Assembly (NCBI GenBank): GCA_035294465.1 | Contig: DATGKW010000197.1 | Location: forward strand, 1-48,897 | Reading direction: 5' to 3' | Length of the DNA stretch: 48,897 nt | DNA from: Paraktedonobacter sp035294465 | GTDB taxonomy: Bacteria; Chloroflexota; Ktedonobacteria; Ktedonobacterales; Ktedonobacteraceae | Notes under the pieces: model-generated | The model's database searches: none | What the model was told of the DNA's origin: nothing | The model's input: only the letters and a program-made list of their open reading frames with translations | Part shown: in pieces, positions 29,301 to 37,619 of the stretch | Layout: the number at the start of each line of letters is the position of its first letter | How positions within the stretch are numbered: the first letter of the stretch is position 1 | Translations under genes and position numbers: made by a program

Positions 29301-29501
29301 CGCATCATCCTCCACCGAAGAGAGCAGAACCTTGTGCTGGGGCGCGCCGTTTGCCTCGACGGGCAGCGCGGGATATACCGACTCGCTCTGTTCGCGCTGC
29401 GCCGCCGGCAAACCCTGCACCACATCAACCACCACATACTGGCGCTGGCGAACCGTTACAAGCTGACCCTGAACGGGCACAGGGATCTGACGCACGCTCA
29501 T
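26313..29501 (-). CDS. drmD: DISARM SNF2-like helicase DrmD
   Basis: A 1062-residue SNF2/RapA-type ATPase, first gene of the operon. Walker A is DDVGLGKT (residues 155-162), the DEAH box at 271-274, SATPHNGFEESF as motif III, and the C-terminal lobe has ATDAASEGIDLQ and LEQRNGRIDRHGQ. A coiled-coil-like stretch of charged residues lies after the helicase (about 690-740), and another near the C-terminus. DrmD is the helicase that marks class 1 DISARM; its exact step is unknown. The ATG at 29501 has AGAGGA six bases upstream and a good extended -10 about 36 bases upstream. drmMI follows after 21 bases. Confidence 0.87.
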   Translation of the reverse strand: MSVRQIPVPVQGQLVTVRQRQYVVVDVVQGLPAAQREQSESVYPALPVEANGAPQHKVLLSSVEDDALGEELQVIWEIEPGAGIIERNSLPEPVGFDEPHKLDTFLNAVRWGAVSNAEVTTLLAPFRSGIDLETYQLDPVTRAIQMPRVNLLIADDVGLGKTIEAGLVCQELIIRHRARTVLIICPAALQVQWRDQMREKFGLEFRIVDSALMHQLRRTRGIYTNPWSHFPRLITSIDFIKRPHPLRLLKALLPGPNESPYPRRFDLLILDEAHNVAPSGRQHYITDSQRTRTLRLLAPHFEHKLFLSATPHNGFEESFSALLELLDDQRFARGVEINRRQLERVMVRRLKSDLKEWDDAPHFPERQLHPLIVNYTEEERAIHRKLAEYTRLRMEHAGQNQQERFANTFVLMLLKKRLFSSPRAFLKTLERHRASLKRGKQAGYTSSPRALRNWIEEIEEESDNDEGLDEATSAAIEEAALLSQPLTAREEQLLDEMWAWAERADRRADSKARVLLGWLREHIKPSGSWSERRVIIFTEYRATQSWLQDMLYAEGFTEGGHLQLLYGGMPGPERERIKAAFQADPSLDPLRILLATDAASEGIDLQNHCSHLIHYEIPWNPNRLEQRNGRIDRHGQRAEQVDIYHFVGSRLQERAEEGPVTIEEVGTLDGDLEFLWIALKKVEAIRQDLGKVGPVIADQVVQAMLGERRQLRTEQAEIEARRAREALKFEANIKKQIERLRQKLDESRRVLEMTPENIQFVVETALELANQPPLRKITLTDLRGEHPIAAFEVPALGGSWASCTAGLPHPLTGRQRPIVFDEALARGRDDVVLAHLNHRLVAMSLALLRAATWRTDLQILHRVTARVVPDLHLDTPAVAAFARLVILGGDSQRLHEELVAAGGTLRAGQRFEVMRDEDLRRVLTSATTRRVPPAWERRLAEAWPGHRERLYSALEALKRRRVRSLEGHLEKRMNYEVNMISDVLSELQRSIEQTLHAVVQLSLFEQDERRQFDYDREQLEKRAQAITREIESERQNIQARYASRQVYLFPVAVMFLVPERLM

Positions 29502-29536
29502 ACAAATCCTCTAAAAGTTGAAAATAATGCCTCCCT

Positions 29537-29545
29537 ATTATAACA
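29537..29545 (-). promoter_or_regulatory. Promoter of the DISARM operon
   Basis: On the minus strand TGTTATAAT is a perfect extended -10 (TATAAT at 29542-29537). Transcription would start near 29530, giving a leader of about 29 bases before the drmD ATG. A -35 is weak. It lies back to back with the control region of the McrB-like module. Confidence 0.55.
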
Positions 29546-29677
29546 TGCCGGGCCAAACGCAAACCCATGAATGGCTATCAATCGATCCTCTTTGCCGATT
29601 TTTAGATCGGTTCGCAGAAAATGAAGGCGTACATCCTGGCTTTTTTCATAGAAAATCTAGAATATCGTATTATTGTA

Positions 29678-29700
29678 TGCTACCATCTCCAATGGTAGCA
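29678..29700. promoter_or_regulatory. Inverted repeat in the shared control region (possible operator or leader hairpin)
   Basis: TGCTACCAT (29678-29686) and ATGGTAGCA (29692-29700) are perfect 9-base arms around a 5-base loop. It lies just after a possible plus-strand -10 (TATTAT, 29668-29673) and 53 bases before the McrB-like ATG. It could bind a repressor or fold in the leader RNA. Confidence 0.45.
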
Positions 29701-29752
29701 AGATGGAAAAACGGCGTTTGCCATGATCTTCTTATCAGGTAGGAGGGATGTC

Positions 29753-31969
29753 ATGCCAGTTACATTGCCGGATCTGGCGTCAGCATATCTGGCCGATGCG
29801 GATTTGCAGAATGAAAAGAGCCGCATTGCGCGCGCACGCAATAGCAATATGGCCACACTCAGGAATGCGGTCAGGCAGTTCGCTGGCGGTTCCAGCGCAA
29901 CAGTAGCAGAGTTTATTGCACAAATTGAGGGGCTTTTGAAGGGCAGAGACGATGCCACAGGACAAAACATCTGGCCGGGCGGATACCGTTTTCTGGCAGA
30001 CCTGCGTAAACTTGCAACCATCTCCGCGCCAGGAGAGAGCCAGAGCAGCGAGCAGGTTTTACGAGATCTCCTGAGCAATCTTAGCTCGCAGAACCTGGGA
30101 ACGCGCATTGAGGATCTGACCGGCTTTCTGCGGAGGGTGAAAGAGCGCATCCCGCCCGGCGAGCGCTTGCAAAAGAACTACGTCGATCCTGAAGATAGCG
30201 CTTTTCTCCTTTCGCTTGTAGCATGCTGGCTCGATCCTGCGGGCAACAAAACCCCCATCTATTATCGAGAAGTTCTGCGTGGGCTGCGCATACTGCTTGA
30301 TCTGGGCCTGGTGGAGCATGTGCGCGGGCTGCGCTACGTAGATGAAACCATCGTCGTAGAAACGCAGGTGTGTTATCGAGCGGTCAGCCAGGCTTTGAGT
30401 CGGCTGATTAGCACACTGCCCGCTCTCAATCGCTCCCCCGTTGGCCCCTACGAACCTGAATTTTTCCTGCGCTGGTTTGTCGAGAATGAGGTCTGGAAAG
30501 AGGAAGAGATCTTTAGCGAGCGGGAGAAGCGCGGGCAGACGATTGATCATCTGCCGCTGCGCCGCCTCACGGATGAGCAACTGGCCGAGCGCATCGCGGA
30601 AGTGCGCCGGCACGTGCTGGTGAGCGAGGACACAATCCGGCGCATCTACGAAGCTCTGCTGACCGGCCATGTAATCCTGGCCGGCCCTCCGGGCACCGGC
30701 AAAACAGAACTGGCCCGGCTGATACCCGAAATTCTCTGGAGCGAGCCGGCGGGCGAAAATGGCGCTGCCAGAACGGGCGGGTACGCTACCCGGCTGGTCA
30801 CAGCTACCGATAGCTGGAGCGTTCACACCCTGCTGGGCGGGCTGGTGCCAAGAAGTATCGATGGGCAGGTCCACTACTGCATTCGCTACGGCCACCTGAC
30901 AGAGACCATTCGCAAGAACTGGCTTGCGCGCCTTGATCGCCCGCATCTGTGGGGCAGCGAGCGGGTGAGCGTCTACGAAGCCAGCCAGCTTAACGGGTAC
31001 GAGAAACGCGAATTCCAGGGCCTCTGGCTGGTCATCGACGAGTTCAACCGCGCTCCCATCGACCTCGCGCTGGGCGAGGCCATGACCACCCTGAGCGGCG
31101 GCAACGCGCACACCCTGCACATCCTCACCGACGATGGCTACCGCGACCTGCCCCTGCCCAGAGATTTTCGCATTCTGGGCACCCTCAACAGCTTTGACCG
31201 CAACTATCTCAACCAGATCAGTGAGGCGCTGAAGCGCCGCTTCACCTTCATCGACGTGCTGCCCCTGGGCCGCGATCAGCGGCAGGCAGAGCAAAAAATC
31301 GTCCTGCAGAAAGTTTTTCGCGCGTGTGAGCATCTTGGATTGATTCCAGGAAAAGATAGGGAATTCTCTACATGGAGAATATCAGAGCGTGAATTTTTAT
31401 ATAGCAGCAATTATACGTGGGGAAGCGATCAAGCGCGGCGGGCATTCGAGCACATCTGGACAACCTTTGAGGTGATACGTGTCTATCGGCGGCTCGGAAC
31501 GGCCCAGGCCATTTCCCTGGTCAGGCTGCTGTTCACGAAAGCCCTCTTACGCTGGGAACGCATGGGCAGCGACCAGGAGTGGCAAAAGCTCATGGATGAA
31601 GCCCTCTGCGATGTGATCGCTGATCAGCTACAAATCCTGATGCCGTATGAATTGAACGTCCTCTACTGGTATGCCAGGGGCGATAGTGAAGCAGACCTCA
31701 TTCAGCGCTACAATGAACAATTAGCCAATTTGAGGCTAAGCAGCAGGAGGCGCGTGCAAGAGCAGATGGAAGTGCTCAGCTCCGTTGTGCGCGAGGATGG
31801 GACACCCTGGCTCGATGAACGCGAGATCGAGCGCATGAATGCCAGCGATGACCCGCCTGAAATCGCGCGCGAGATCCTGCGCGGCGTCTTTCACCTGGAT
31901 GCAGAGCGCCCGGCCCTGCCGCAATTCGCCCGCCGCCTGCGCACCTACCGCAGCGAGCGCGGTTTATGA
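29753..31969 (+). CDS. McrB-like AAA+ NTPase
   Basis: A 738-residue protein. Walker A is GPPGTGKT at residues 311-318, Walker B is VIDEFNRA with D429-E430, and the sensor region GTLNSFDRNYLNQISEALKRRF is the typical McrB/MoxR signature. The first 290 residues are mostly helical with no known motif and would be the place for target recognition. In McrBC the AAA+ ring powers the McrC nuclease in restriction of modified DNA; here the nuclease-like partner is encoded 23 bases downstream. I chose ATG 29753 because GGAGGG lies six bases before it; an upstream ATG at 29723 has no site. The gene is divergent from drmD. Confidence 0.8.
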   Translation: MPVTLPDLASAYLADADLQNEKSRIARARNSNMATLRNAVRQFAGGSSATVAEFIAQIEGLLKGRDDATGQNIWPGGYRFLADLRKLATISAPGESQSSEQVLRDLLSNLSSQNLGTRIEDLTGFLRRVKERIPPGERLQKNYVDPEDSAFLLSLVACWLDPAGNKTPIYYREVLRGLRILLDLGLVEHVRGLRYVDETIVVETQVCYRAVSQALSRLISTLPALNRSPVGPYEPEFFLRWFVENEVWKEEEIFSEREKRGQTIDHLPLRRLTDEQLAERIAEVRRHVLVSEDTIRRIYEALLTGHVILAGPPGTGKTELARLIPEILWSEPAGENGAARTGGYATRLVTATDSWSVHTLLGGLVPRSIDGQVHYCIRYGHLTETIRKNWLARLDRPHLWGSERVSVYEASQLNGYEKREFQGLWLVIDEFNRAPIDLALGEAMTTLSGGNAHTLHILTDDGYRDLPLPRDFRILGTLNSFDRNYLNQISEALKRRFTFIDVLPLGRDQRQAEQKIVLQKVFRACEHLGLIPGKDREFSTWRISEREFLYSSNYTWGSDQARRAFEHIWTTFEVIRVYRRLGTAQAISLVRLLFTKALLRWERMGSDQEWQKLMDEALCDVIADQLQILMPYELNVLYWYARGDSEADLIQRYNEQLANLRLSSRRRVQEQMEVLSSVVREDGTPWLDEREIERMNASDDPPEIAREILRGVFHLDAERPALPQFARRLRTYRSERGL

Positions 31970-31992
31970 AAAGCGATTGAAGGAAAAGCAGT

Positions 31993-34278
31993 ATGGCAGC
32001 TATCAACGAAGAGATCAAACGCAGCTGGTCGCAGTATATGCAGCGGCGCGTCATGCGCCTCCTGCTTCAGCACGATCAGCGCTATTTTCGTGGCAACTTC
32101 CGCGAATTTTATGCCAGGAGCGAACTACCGGTGCATCCGGTTCTTCAGCAGTATGATCGCTATCTCAAGCTGCTGGTGCAGTGCGACGAGCTCCTGGACG
32201 ACATCATGCCGCGCATCCGCCGCCAGCTTAGCCTGAGCGCCGATGCGGCCCGCCGACGCGAGTTCGCGCCGGTTCAGGGCGAGATCGACTGGACGCGCAC
32301 GCTTGAACGCAACCTGCGCGAGGCTCCCGGTCTTCAACCGCTTTTCTTTGAAACTCGCCTGCGCCAGCGCAACAGCCTGACCCGCGAAAATCTCCTGGTC
32401 GTGGCGATTCTGCTAGCGACGCGCAAAGAATTACAGGCCATCGTTGACGAGAACATGGCCGACGAGAGCCTGGTCATACAGGAACTGGAGGTGTTGACCG
32501 GCATAGACGAGCGCATCGAGCGCGAACTGGCCGTGCCATATGCCCGTACCCTGCTTGAAGAGGCCCGGCAGGTCGATATGGCAGAACTGATCCCAGAGGT
32601 AGAGAAACATCTGCGTCCCGGTCCTAACCCCTATCGCGATCTGCTGCTCTGGTGGGAACACCTGGAAGAACTGCGCGTCGGGCGCACGCGCGCAAAGGGT
32701 GAGTCTTCGGCCCCGACTCTGGCCAGTCGACGCGCCGATCCCAAATTAGAGGCGTGGCTCTATGAACTGTGGATCGCTCTGGAATTTCTGCACATGTTGA
32801 TCAGCGCGCAGGCTCTGGACCTCGCACACACTCGCGTAGACTGTGACTGCTTACAGTTCGGCTTTACCTGGGACAGGCGTGCATTCCTCTTCCGTTATAA
32901 CCGGCAGCGAGTTGAAACCGAAGCCTGGATAAGCGCCCCGGCTGTGCGCCCCGATTACACCATCGAGCGGCTCCATCCCCTGCGCATTCCCCAGGAGGCA
33001 AGCGATGCCGAGGTGATCTGGAGTGAGCCTCCGGTAGTGCTCGACGCCAAGTATTATGTTGGCGATAAAACGCATAAAGACCTGATCTATGAGCCAGTGA
33101 AAAAGCTGCTGGCCGATATGACCCTGATCTCAGCGCCCCAGGTTCTTCTGTTTTTCCCTTCACTTCTGCTGGAGGAACACGCGGACGATCCATTCGCCCG
33201 TGTGATAAAACAGAAGGGCGAGCGTCACCCCGGCGGCTGGCAACAGCACCAGGAGATCCGGCTGTGTGAGCTGACGCCCGGACGAAGCACCAGCGAAGAA
33301 ATCCACGCCCGCCTGCGCGCTGTGCTGGACCACGCCGCCCTACACCTGCCGGATCGATCTCAACCAGTCTGCGAAGGGATACCACTTGACCTGGCCGGCA
33401 TCAATGCCAGTGGCCGCGTCAATCGCGAGTACAATGCCATCTGCCCCAAGCGCCACATCGGCGAGCACGTCTTTGACCTCGTACATACAGAGCGGCACTG
33501 TTTGATTGATCGGAAACTCTGCCATGTAATTGGACAGGCAGGCGTCTTTCCGCCGCGCGTTGTCACTGTCAGTACACGCGGCGAGTTGCAGGACGAAACG
33601 CAGCGTCTGCGCACGCGTTATGAGCTTCTTCTGCAACAAGCGAACGATGACGAGAAGGATCAACTCTGCGCCCGCCTGCTGGACAATATAGGGCGCATGG
33701 TTGAGCAATACGTGGCGCGGCGCGGCAGCACCAGGGCCATTGAGGATACATTTCGCAACTGGATCTTCCACCGCTACTGGGACCAGGAAGCCTGGGCGCT
33801 GGCAGAAGACACGCGCAGAATGCTGGTCAGCGGCGAGTATGTCTGGTACGAATACCAGGAGAGCACGCTGGACGACTGGGCCGCTCCCGCCGTCCAATAC
33901 TGCCGCGCTCTGGAATGTGAAGCGCGCCGCCGTCTCTATCAGCGCAATGCCACACAATTTATTTTCCGTCGCAGGCAGGGATGGACCCTGGGCACGTTGG
34001 ATTACCTTTACAGAAATCGTCTGCTTGGGAGCCGGGACGATCAGCACAACTGGAACCTGGTTGTTGATTGTGTTACTCGCTCAGGCGGGCCCATCGCCGA
34101 TTTTGAAGCCGTGCTCGGTCGTTTTGTCAACGCGCGTATTGTCCAGCGGCGCAATGAACTGGCCCACGGAGCACCCGTACCCCGGTCTGCTGCCGAGGAA
34201 CTACGCCAGACCATTCTCGGTGAGAGAAGTCAGGCCGGTATCCTGAGCTGGCTGGCGGAACACGTGGAACCAGTATAG
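31993..34278 (+). CDS. McrC/DUF2357-like PD-(D/E)XK nuclease with C-terminal HEPN-like domain
   Basis: A 761-residue partner of the McrB-like ATPase. A nuclease core is suggested by RPDYTI (P320-D321), then VVLDAKYYV (D351-A-K353) and a helix with EPVKKLLADM, which matches the PD-(D/E)XK order in McrC/DUF2357 proteins. The last 200 residues form helices with YCRALECEARRRL and then RRNELAHG. R720-N-E-L-A-H725 matches the R-x4-H RNase motif of HEPN domains, including the polar residue after the arginine. A cysteine/histidine stretch (CPKRHIGEH..HTERHC) lies between. The ATG has AAGGAAAAG upstream. The role is inferred: DNA cleavage driven by the ATPase and possible RNA cleavage. No homology search was possible. 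Confidence 0.6.
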   Translation: MAAINEEIKRSWSQYMQRRVMRLLLQHDQRYFRGNFREFYARSELPVHPVLQQYDRYLKLLVQCDELLDDIMPRIRRQLSLSADAARRREFAPVQGEIDWTRTLERNLREAPGLQPLFFETRLRQRNSLTRENLLVVAILLATRKELQAIVDENMADESLVIQELEVLTGIDERIERELAVPYARTLLEEARQVDMAELIPEVEKHLRPGPNPYRDLLLWWEHLEELRVGRTRAKGESSAPTLASRRADPKLEAWLYELWIALEFLHMLISAQALDLAHTRVDCDCLQFGFTWDRRAFLFRYNRQRVETEAWISAPAVRPDYTIERLHPLRIPQEASDAEVIWSEPPVVLDAKYYVGDKTHKDLIYEPVKKLLADMTLISAPQVLLFFPSLLLEEHADDPFARVIKQKGERHPGGWQQHQEIRLCELTPGRSTSEEIHARLRAVLDHAALHLPDRSQPVCEGIPLDLAGINASGRVNREYNAICPKRHIGEHVFDLVHTERHCLIDRKLCHVIGQAGVFPPRVVTVSTRGELQDETQRLRTRYELLLQQANDDEKDQLCARLLDNIGRMVEQYVARRGSTRAIEDTFRNWIFHRYWDQEAWALAEDTRRMLVSGEYVWYEYQESTLDDWAAPAVQYCRALECEARRRLYQRNATQFIFRRRQGWTLGTLDYLYRNRLLGSRDDQHNWNLVVDCVTRSGGPIADFEAVLGRFVNARIVQRRNELAHGAPVPRSAAEELRQTILGERSQAGILSWLAEHVEPV

Positions 34279-34498
34279 CCTGTCCAATTTGGGTAGATAG
34301 CATGTCTCTAAGAAATCGGTTCATCTCCACCTTTCGGGCTCAACTATCAGGCATCTGATTCGTAGAGTGAGGAAGAAGAGCAATCTGCTCGACATGAAAA
34401 GCGTTCTGCTTTGGGGATTGCGACGCAACAATTGACAACAATCAATCTAGCTATTGTCCTCTGATCATCCTGGCGGTTATGCGGCAGTGAAAAGATCC
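34279..34498. other. Convergent intergenic gap at the right border of the defence island
   Basis: No gene, tRNA or clear terminator. A TTGACA sequence near 34433 has no matching -10 at a usual distance. Confidence 0.4.
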
Positions 34499-35896
34499 TC
34501 AACCGATTTCCGAACGGGTACTCTCGCGCTGAGGGCGGCGCCGGCGCATGGTACGGCGGACAGCAGCGGCCGCGCGCAACCGAGGGATCACCAGGAAGAC
34601 ATAGAGTGATGAGATGAGCATAAGCGCCAGAGTGATGATCAGAGGCAGGCCAGGCAGAACGTTTGAGCCAATGCCCAGCGAGGCCAGGATGCCCAGCAGG
34701 CCAAAGACAATCACCGTGAGCAAAGGAAAGAGCAGTCCGCCACGAATGCGGAAGGCGCGTTCGGTGTCTGGCCGCTTCCGGCGCAGCAGGATCACGCAGA
34801 GGCCGGCAATCGTGTAAATCAGAGCCTCCAGAACCGCGCCTACCAGGATGAGTATATTGAACAAATTGGTGCGATAGACCAGGATGGCAACGACTGCCGA
34901 GGAGACGGTCAGGGCGATCACGGCTACATAGGGCACCGCAAAAGAGATGCTGATGCGCGCGAATATTGGAGGCAATACATCCTCACGCGCCGCCGCGTAG
35001 AGAAAGCGCGAGGCTGTGGCGAAGCCCCCGTTAAAAGTCATCACCGCCGTAAATAAGGTCGCGGCCAGCATCAGCCAGATGCCGGCCTGTCCAAGTGCGG
35101 CCTTCGCCAGCAACATCTGCGGAACCGGCGAAGTGACGAGCTCGCTATGAAAATTTGGCAGATGGCTTGCTGCCACCGTAAAAAGTGCGTAAGAGATACC
35201 CAGCAAGCCCAGGGAAACAAACATGCCGCGAGGAATCAGACCGATATCGTTGATCTCTTCAGAAAGCGGAGTCACCCACTCGAAGCCGGAAAACACAAAG
35301 ACTCCGATGGCTACAGCATTGATCAGATCGACCGGATGACCAAATGCGTCAAAGGGCGAGCGCAATTGAAAATGATGCTGCCCAAGCGAGATCAGAGAAA
35401 TAACGATGATAAAGGCCAGCAGACTGTAGGTCGTGATGTCCTGGAGCAGGCCGGCGATTCTGATGCCACGCAGGTTCGCGCCCATAGAGAGCCCCAACAG
35501 TGCAAGAATCCAGACCAGCGTGGCCCAGTTGGGTAGATTGAAGGCGTAAGTGATCGCGCTCCCCACGACATAGCTATCAGCCGCAATCACCGCGACAATT
35601 GTGAGCAGATAGGCGAAGGTAATGACCAGCGAGAAGTTTTCGCTGAAAGCCTCCTTCATGTAGAGGCGTACAGCGGCGGCCGTGGGATAGAGAGCGTTCA
35701 ATTCAGAGAAGCAGAGAGCGGCCAGAACGGCCAGCAGGCCAGCTATGAAGATAGCGATCCACCCCGAATCGCCACCCAGCCCGGCTGCTAGCTGGACGCA
35801 ACTAAGCAAGCTAATCGCCGCATATGCCAGTCCCGTGCTTGTCGAAACGATTGTGCGAAACTTGAGGACGCGGCGCAAGGAGACGGGTTCATTCAA
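34499..35896 (-). CDS. APC-family amino acid permease
   Basis: A protein of about 465 residues with around twelve membrane segments of the APC superfamily; STSTGLAYAAISLL in the first helix and GFEWVTPLSEEI in the middle are typical amino-acid/polyamine transporter features. The likely start is TTG 35896: AAAGGAGG sits seven bases before it, while the frame upstream to 35971 has no ATG and a poor site. The C-terminus is rich in arginine (cytoplasmic). The substrate is not known. It is monocistronic and converges on the end of the HEPN-nuclease gene. Confidence 0.8.
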   Translation of the reverse strand: MNEPVSLRRVLKFRTIVSTSTGLAYAAISLLSCVQLAAGLGGDSGWIAIFIAGLLAVLAALCFSELNALYPTAAAVRLYMKEAFSENFSLVITFAYLLTIVAVIAADSYVVGSAITYAFNLPNWATLVWILALLGLSMGANLRGIRIAGLLQDITTYSLLAFIIVISLISLGQHHFQLRSPFDAFGHPVDLINAVAIGVFVFSGFEWVTPLSEEINDIGLIPRGMFVSLGLLGISYALFTVAASHLPNFHSELVTSPVPQMLLAKAALGQAGIWLMLAATLFTAVMTFNGGFATASRFLYAAAREDVLPPIFARISISFAVPYVAVIALTVSSAVVAILVYRTNLFNILILVGAVLEALIYTIAGLCVILLRRKRPDTERAFRIRGGLLFPLLTVIVFGLLGILASLGIGSNVLPGLPLIITLALMLISSLYVFLVIPRLRAAAAVRRTMRRRRPQRESTRSEIG

Positions 35897-36001
35897 GCGG
35901 GAGCCTCCTTTTCCATGCCCAGGATTGTTGGGTTTGTATGCCAGAGTACACGGAAAACGCCTGCTTGTCAACCGCTGATTTTATCCTGGCTCCATCAATG
36001 A

Positions 36002-36220
36002 AAGGGTCTCAGTAACGCTCTCGCCACTCAAGAAGGTGGGCAACGGCTGGTCGAGAAGCAAAGCTCTTCCTCTACGGAGATCAGAGAAGAGATTATCGAG
36101 GTACTCTTTACGTTGACCGCTTTCGAAACCTTTGATACCCTGGCCTGTCCGGCTCACAGCTTGAGAGATGCTGTGCCGATAATACAGCGCCTGGCTCGCG
36201 CTGCGCCTGGGAGGGCATAG
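36002..36220 (+). pseudogene. C-terminal remnant of a TetR/AcrR-type regulator
   Basis: A 72-residue open frame with no usable start codon, preceded directly by a TGA. The end reads EEIIEVLFTLTAFETFDTLA then AVPIIQRLARAAPG, which looks like the last two helices of TetR-type ligand-binding domains. The DNA-binding half is missing. It lies between the permease and the protease gene, so it may be the trace of a lost regulator. Recognition rests on pattern only. Confidence 0.45.
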
Positions 36221-36226
36221 CCGTGC

Positions 36227-37357
36227 TTACCTGCTACTTCCATCCAGCCCCAACCCCCGCCTGATCTCCACGAAGCGCACGATGTCCTCCCGGCTCAGTG
36301 CGCCCACCAGCCGACCATCTACTACAACTGGTACCTGATTCACATCCTGGGCCACCATAAGCGATAAAACCTCGTTGAGGCTCTGTTGTGGTGAAACGGC
36401 GTGCAGCTTTTCCAGGGGAATCATCACAAAACCCACTGGAGTCTGTCTCCATTGCTCCTGCGGAATATGGCGAATGTCTCTCAGGGTAATCAGGCCGGTG
36501 AGTTGCTCCCCTTGAAGCACAAACACGCTCCGCCAGCCATAGGGCAGCAAGAAGTCATCCACCAGCTTCTGCAGCGAGATATTGGCAGGCGCTGTAGCCG
36601 GATTGGCGTTCATGATCTGACCCACCGTGACTCCCCTGAGCATAGCTTCCAGAGTAGACTGTGTACCGGCAGCCTGGGCGCCACTGAACAGGAACCATCC
36701 GATAAACCCGAACCAGATGCCATTAAAGAAATTTCCTGTGAAAAACAGCCAGATGCCCATAAAGATAAATAGATACGCGATTACCTGTCCCGCAAACGTA
36801 GCCACACGCGTTGCGGTTCGCAGACTTCCGCTAAACTTCCAGATAATCGAGCGCAACACGCGTCCGCCATCCAGGGGAAAGCCCGGAATGAGATTGAATA
36901 TTCCTAGCAGGATATTTGTTATTCCCAGGTATCCCAGAATCGCCGCCCCCGGCGAGAGTCCCCCCACCAGCCAGCGGAGTAGCAGCGCGATTCCACCGAT
37001 CACCAGGCTGGTTAGTGGCCCAACTAGCGCCATTTGAAACTCGACGCCTGCGCTCTGCGGCTCCTGTTCAATATTGGAAACTCCGCCGAAGATGAACAGG
37101 GTAATATTCCTCACCGGAAGGCCGCGAGCGCGTGCAACCAGGGAATGAGACAATTCGTGAGCCAGCACCGAACCGAACAAAAGGAGCGAAGCAACTATGC
37201 TGATGCCCCAATACGTGGGCGTGGTCCACCCTGGGTAAAGGATGGGAAACCAGTCGGTAGCCAGGGACCAGGTGAGCAGGACAAAGATAATCAGCCAGCT
37301 TATATGAAGGAAGATATCAAATCCGGCAATTCTGCCGATCCGCAAAGAACCGGGCAC
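36227..37357 (-). CDS. Site-2 protease (M50) with two CBS domains
   Basis: A 376-residue membrane metalloprotease. The zinc motif HELSH is at residues 67-71 and the third ligand is in NLIPGFPLDGGR (D163). About six membrane segments span residues 10-230. A tandem CBS pair follows (about 245-360), which in this family senses adenine nucleotides or ions. Such S2P enzymes (SpoIVFB/Rip3 type) cut transmembrane regulators such as anti-sigma factors; none is encoded next to it. The start is GTG 37357, with GAGGAGG about seven bases upstream. Confidence 0.87.
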   Translation of the reverse strand: MPGSLRIGRIAGFDIFLHISWLIIFVLLTWSLATDWFPILYPGWTTPTYWGISIVASLLLFGSVLAHELSHSLVARARGLPVRNITLFIFGGVSNIEQEPQSAGVEFQMALVGPLTSLVIGGIALLLRWLVGGLSPGAAILGYLGITNILLGIFNLIPGFPLDGGRVLRSIIWKFSGSLRTATRVATFAGQVIAYLFIFMGIWLFFTGNFFNGIWFGFIGWFLFSGAQAAGTQSTLEAMLRGVTVGQIMNANPATAPANISLQKLVDDFLLPYGWRSVFVLQGEQLTGLITLRDIRHIPQEQWRQTPVGFVMIPLEKLHAVSPQQSLNEVLSLMVAQDVNQVPVVVDGRLVGALSREDIVRFVEIRRGLGLDGSSR

Positions 37358-37619
37358 GGTGGGCCTCCTCTCACCGCTCTTTGGCTGTTCCGCGCATATT
37401 GATTGCGCAGCCTCATACTATCCGCCAGTATTAATGATTATCACTTTTCCTCACGTACTGCAAGACCGAAGCGTTTCACTAAAACTCATCATATCCTCCT
37501 AAGAGGAGAAACACTTGTGTTTGTCGCTGCAATTATGCTGGAAAAAGGCAGGTTTCGCTCAAAACTTGGAATAGTTTCGGATATATGGTTTTGTTTCCGC
37601 GAGAAAGAAGAGGTTTCGC

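Larger units (their letters stand above)
14093..34278. other. DISARM-like plus McrBC-like defence island
   Basis: Seven large genes in two divergent units. The minus-strand unit is drmD, drmMI, RelE-UvrD, drmA, drmB. The plus-strand unit is an McrB-like ATPase and a PD-(D/E)XK-HEPN protein. They share one 250-base promoter region. drmA and drmB together with drmD and drmMI define class 1 DISARM; the usual drmC is missing. No integrase, insertion sequence or flanking direct repeat was seen. Confidence 0.75.

Noticed and set aside
21960..29501. BREX system (PglX-like methyltransferase)
   Set aside because: The methyltransferase type would fit, but drmA, drmB and drmD are present and no brxA, brxB, brxC, pglZ or brxL is seen.
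30059..31333. Open frame of 424 codons on the minus strand
   Set aside because: It is antisense to the McrB-like ATPase, whose Walker motifs are on the plus strand.
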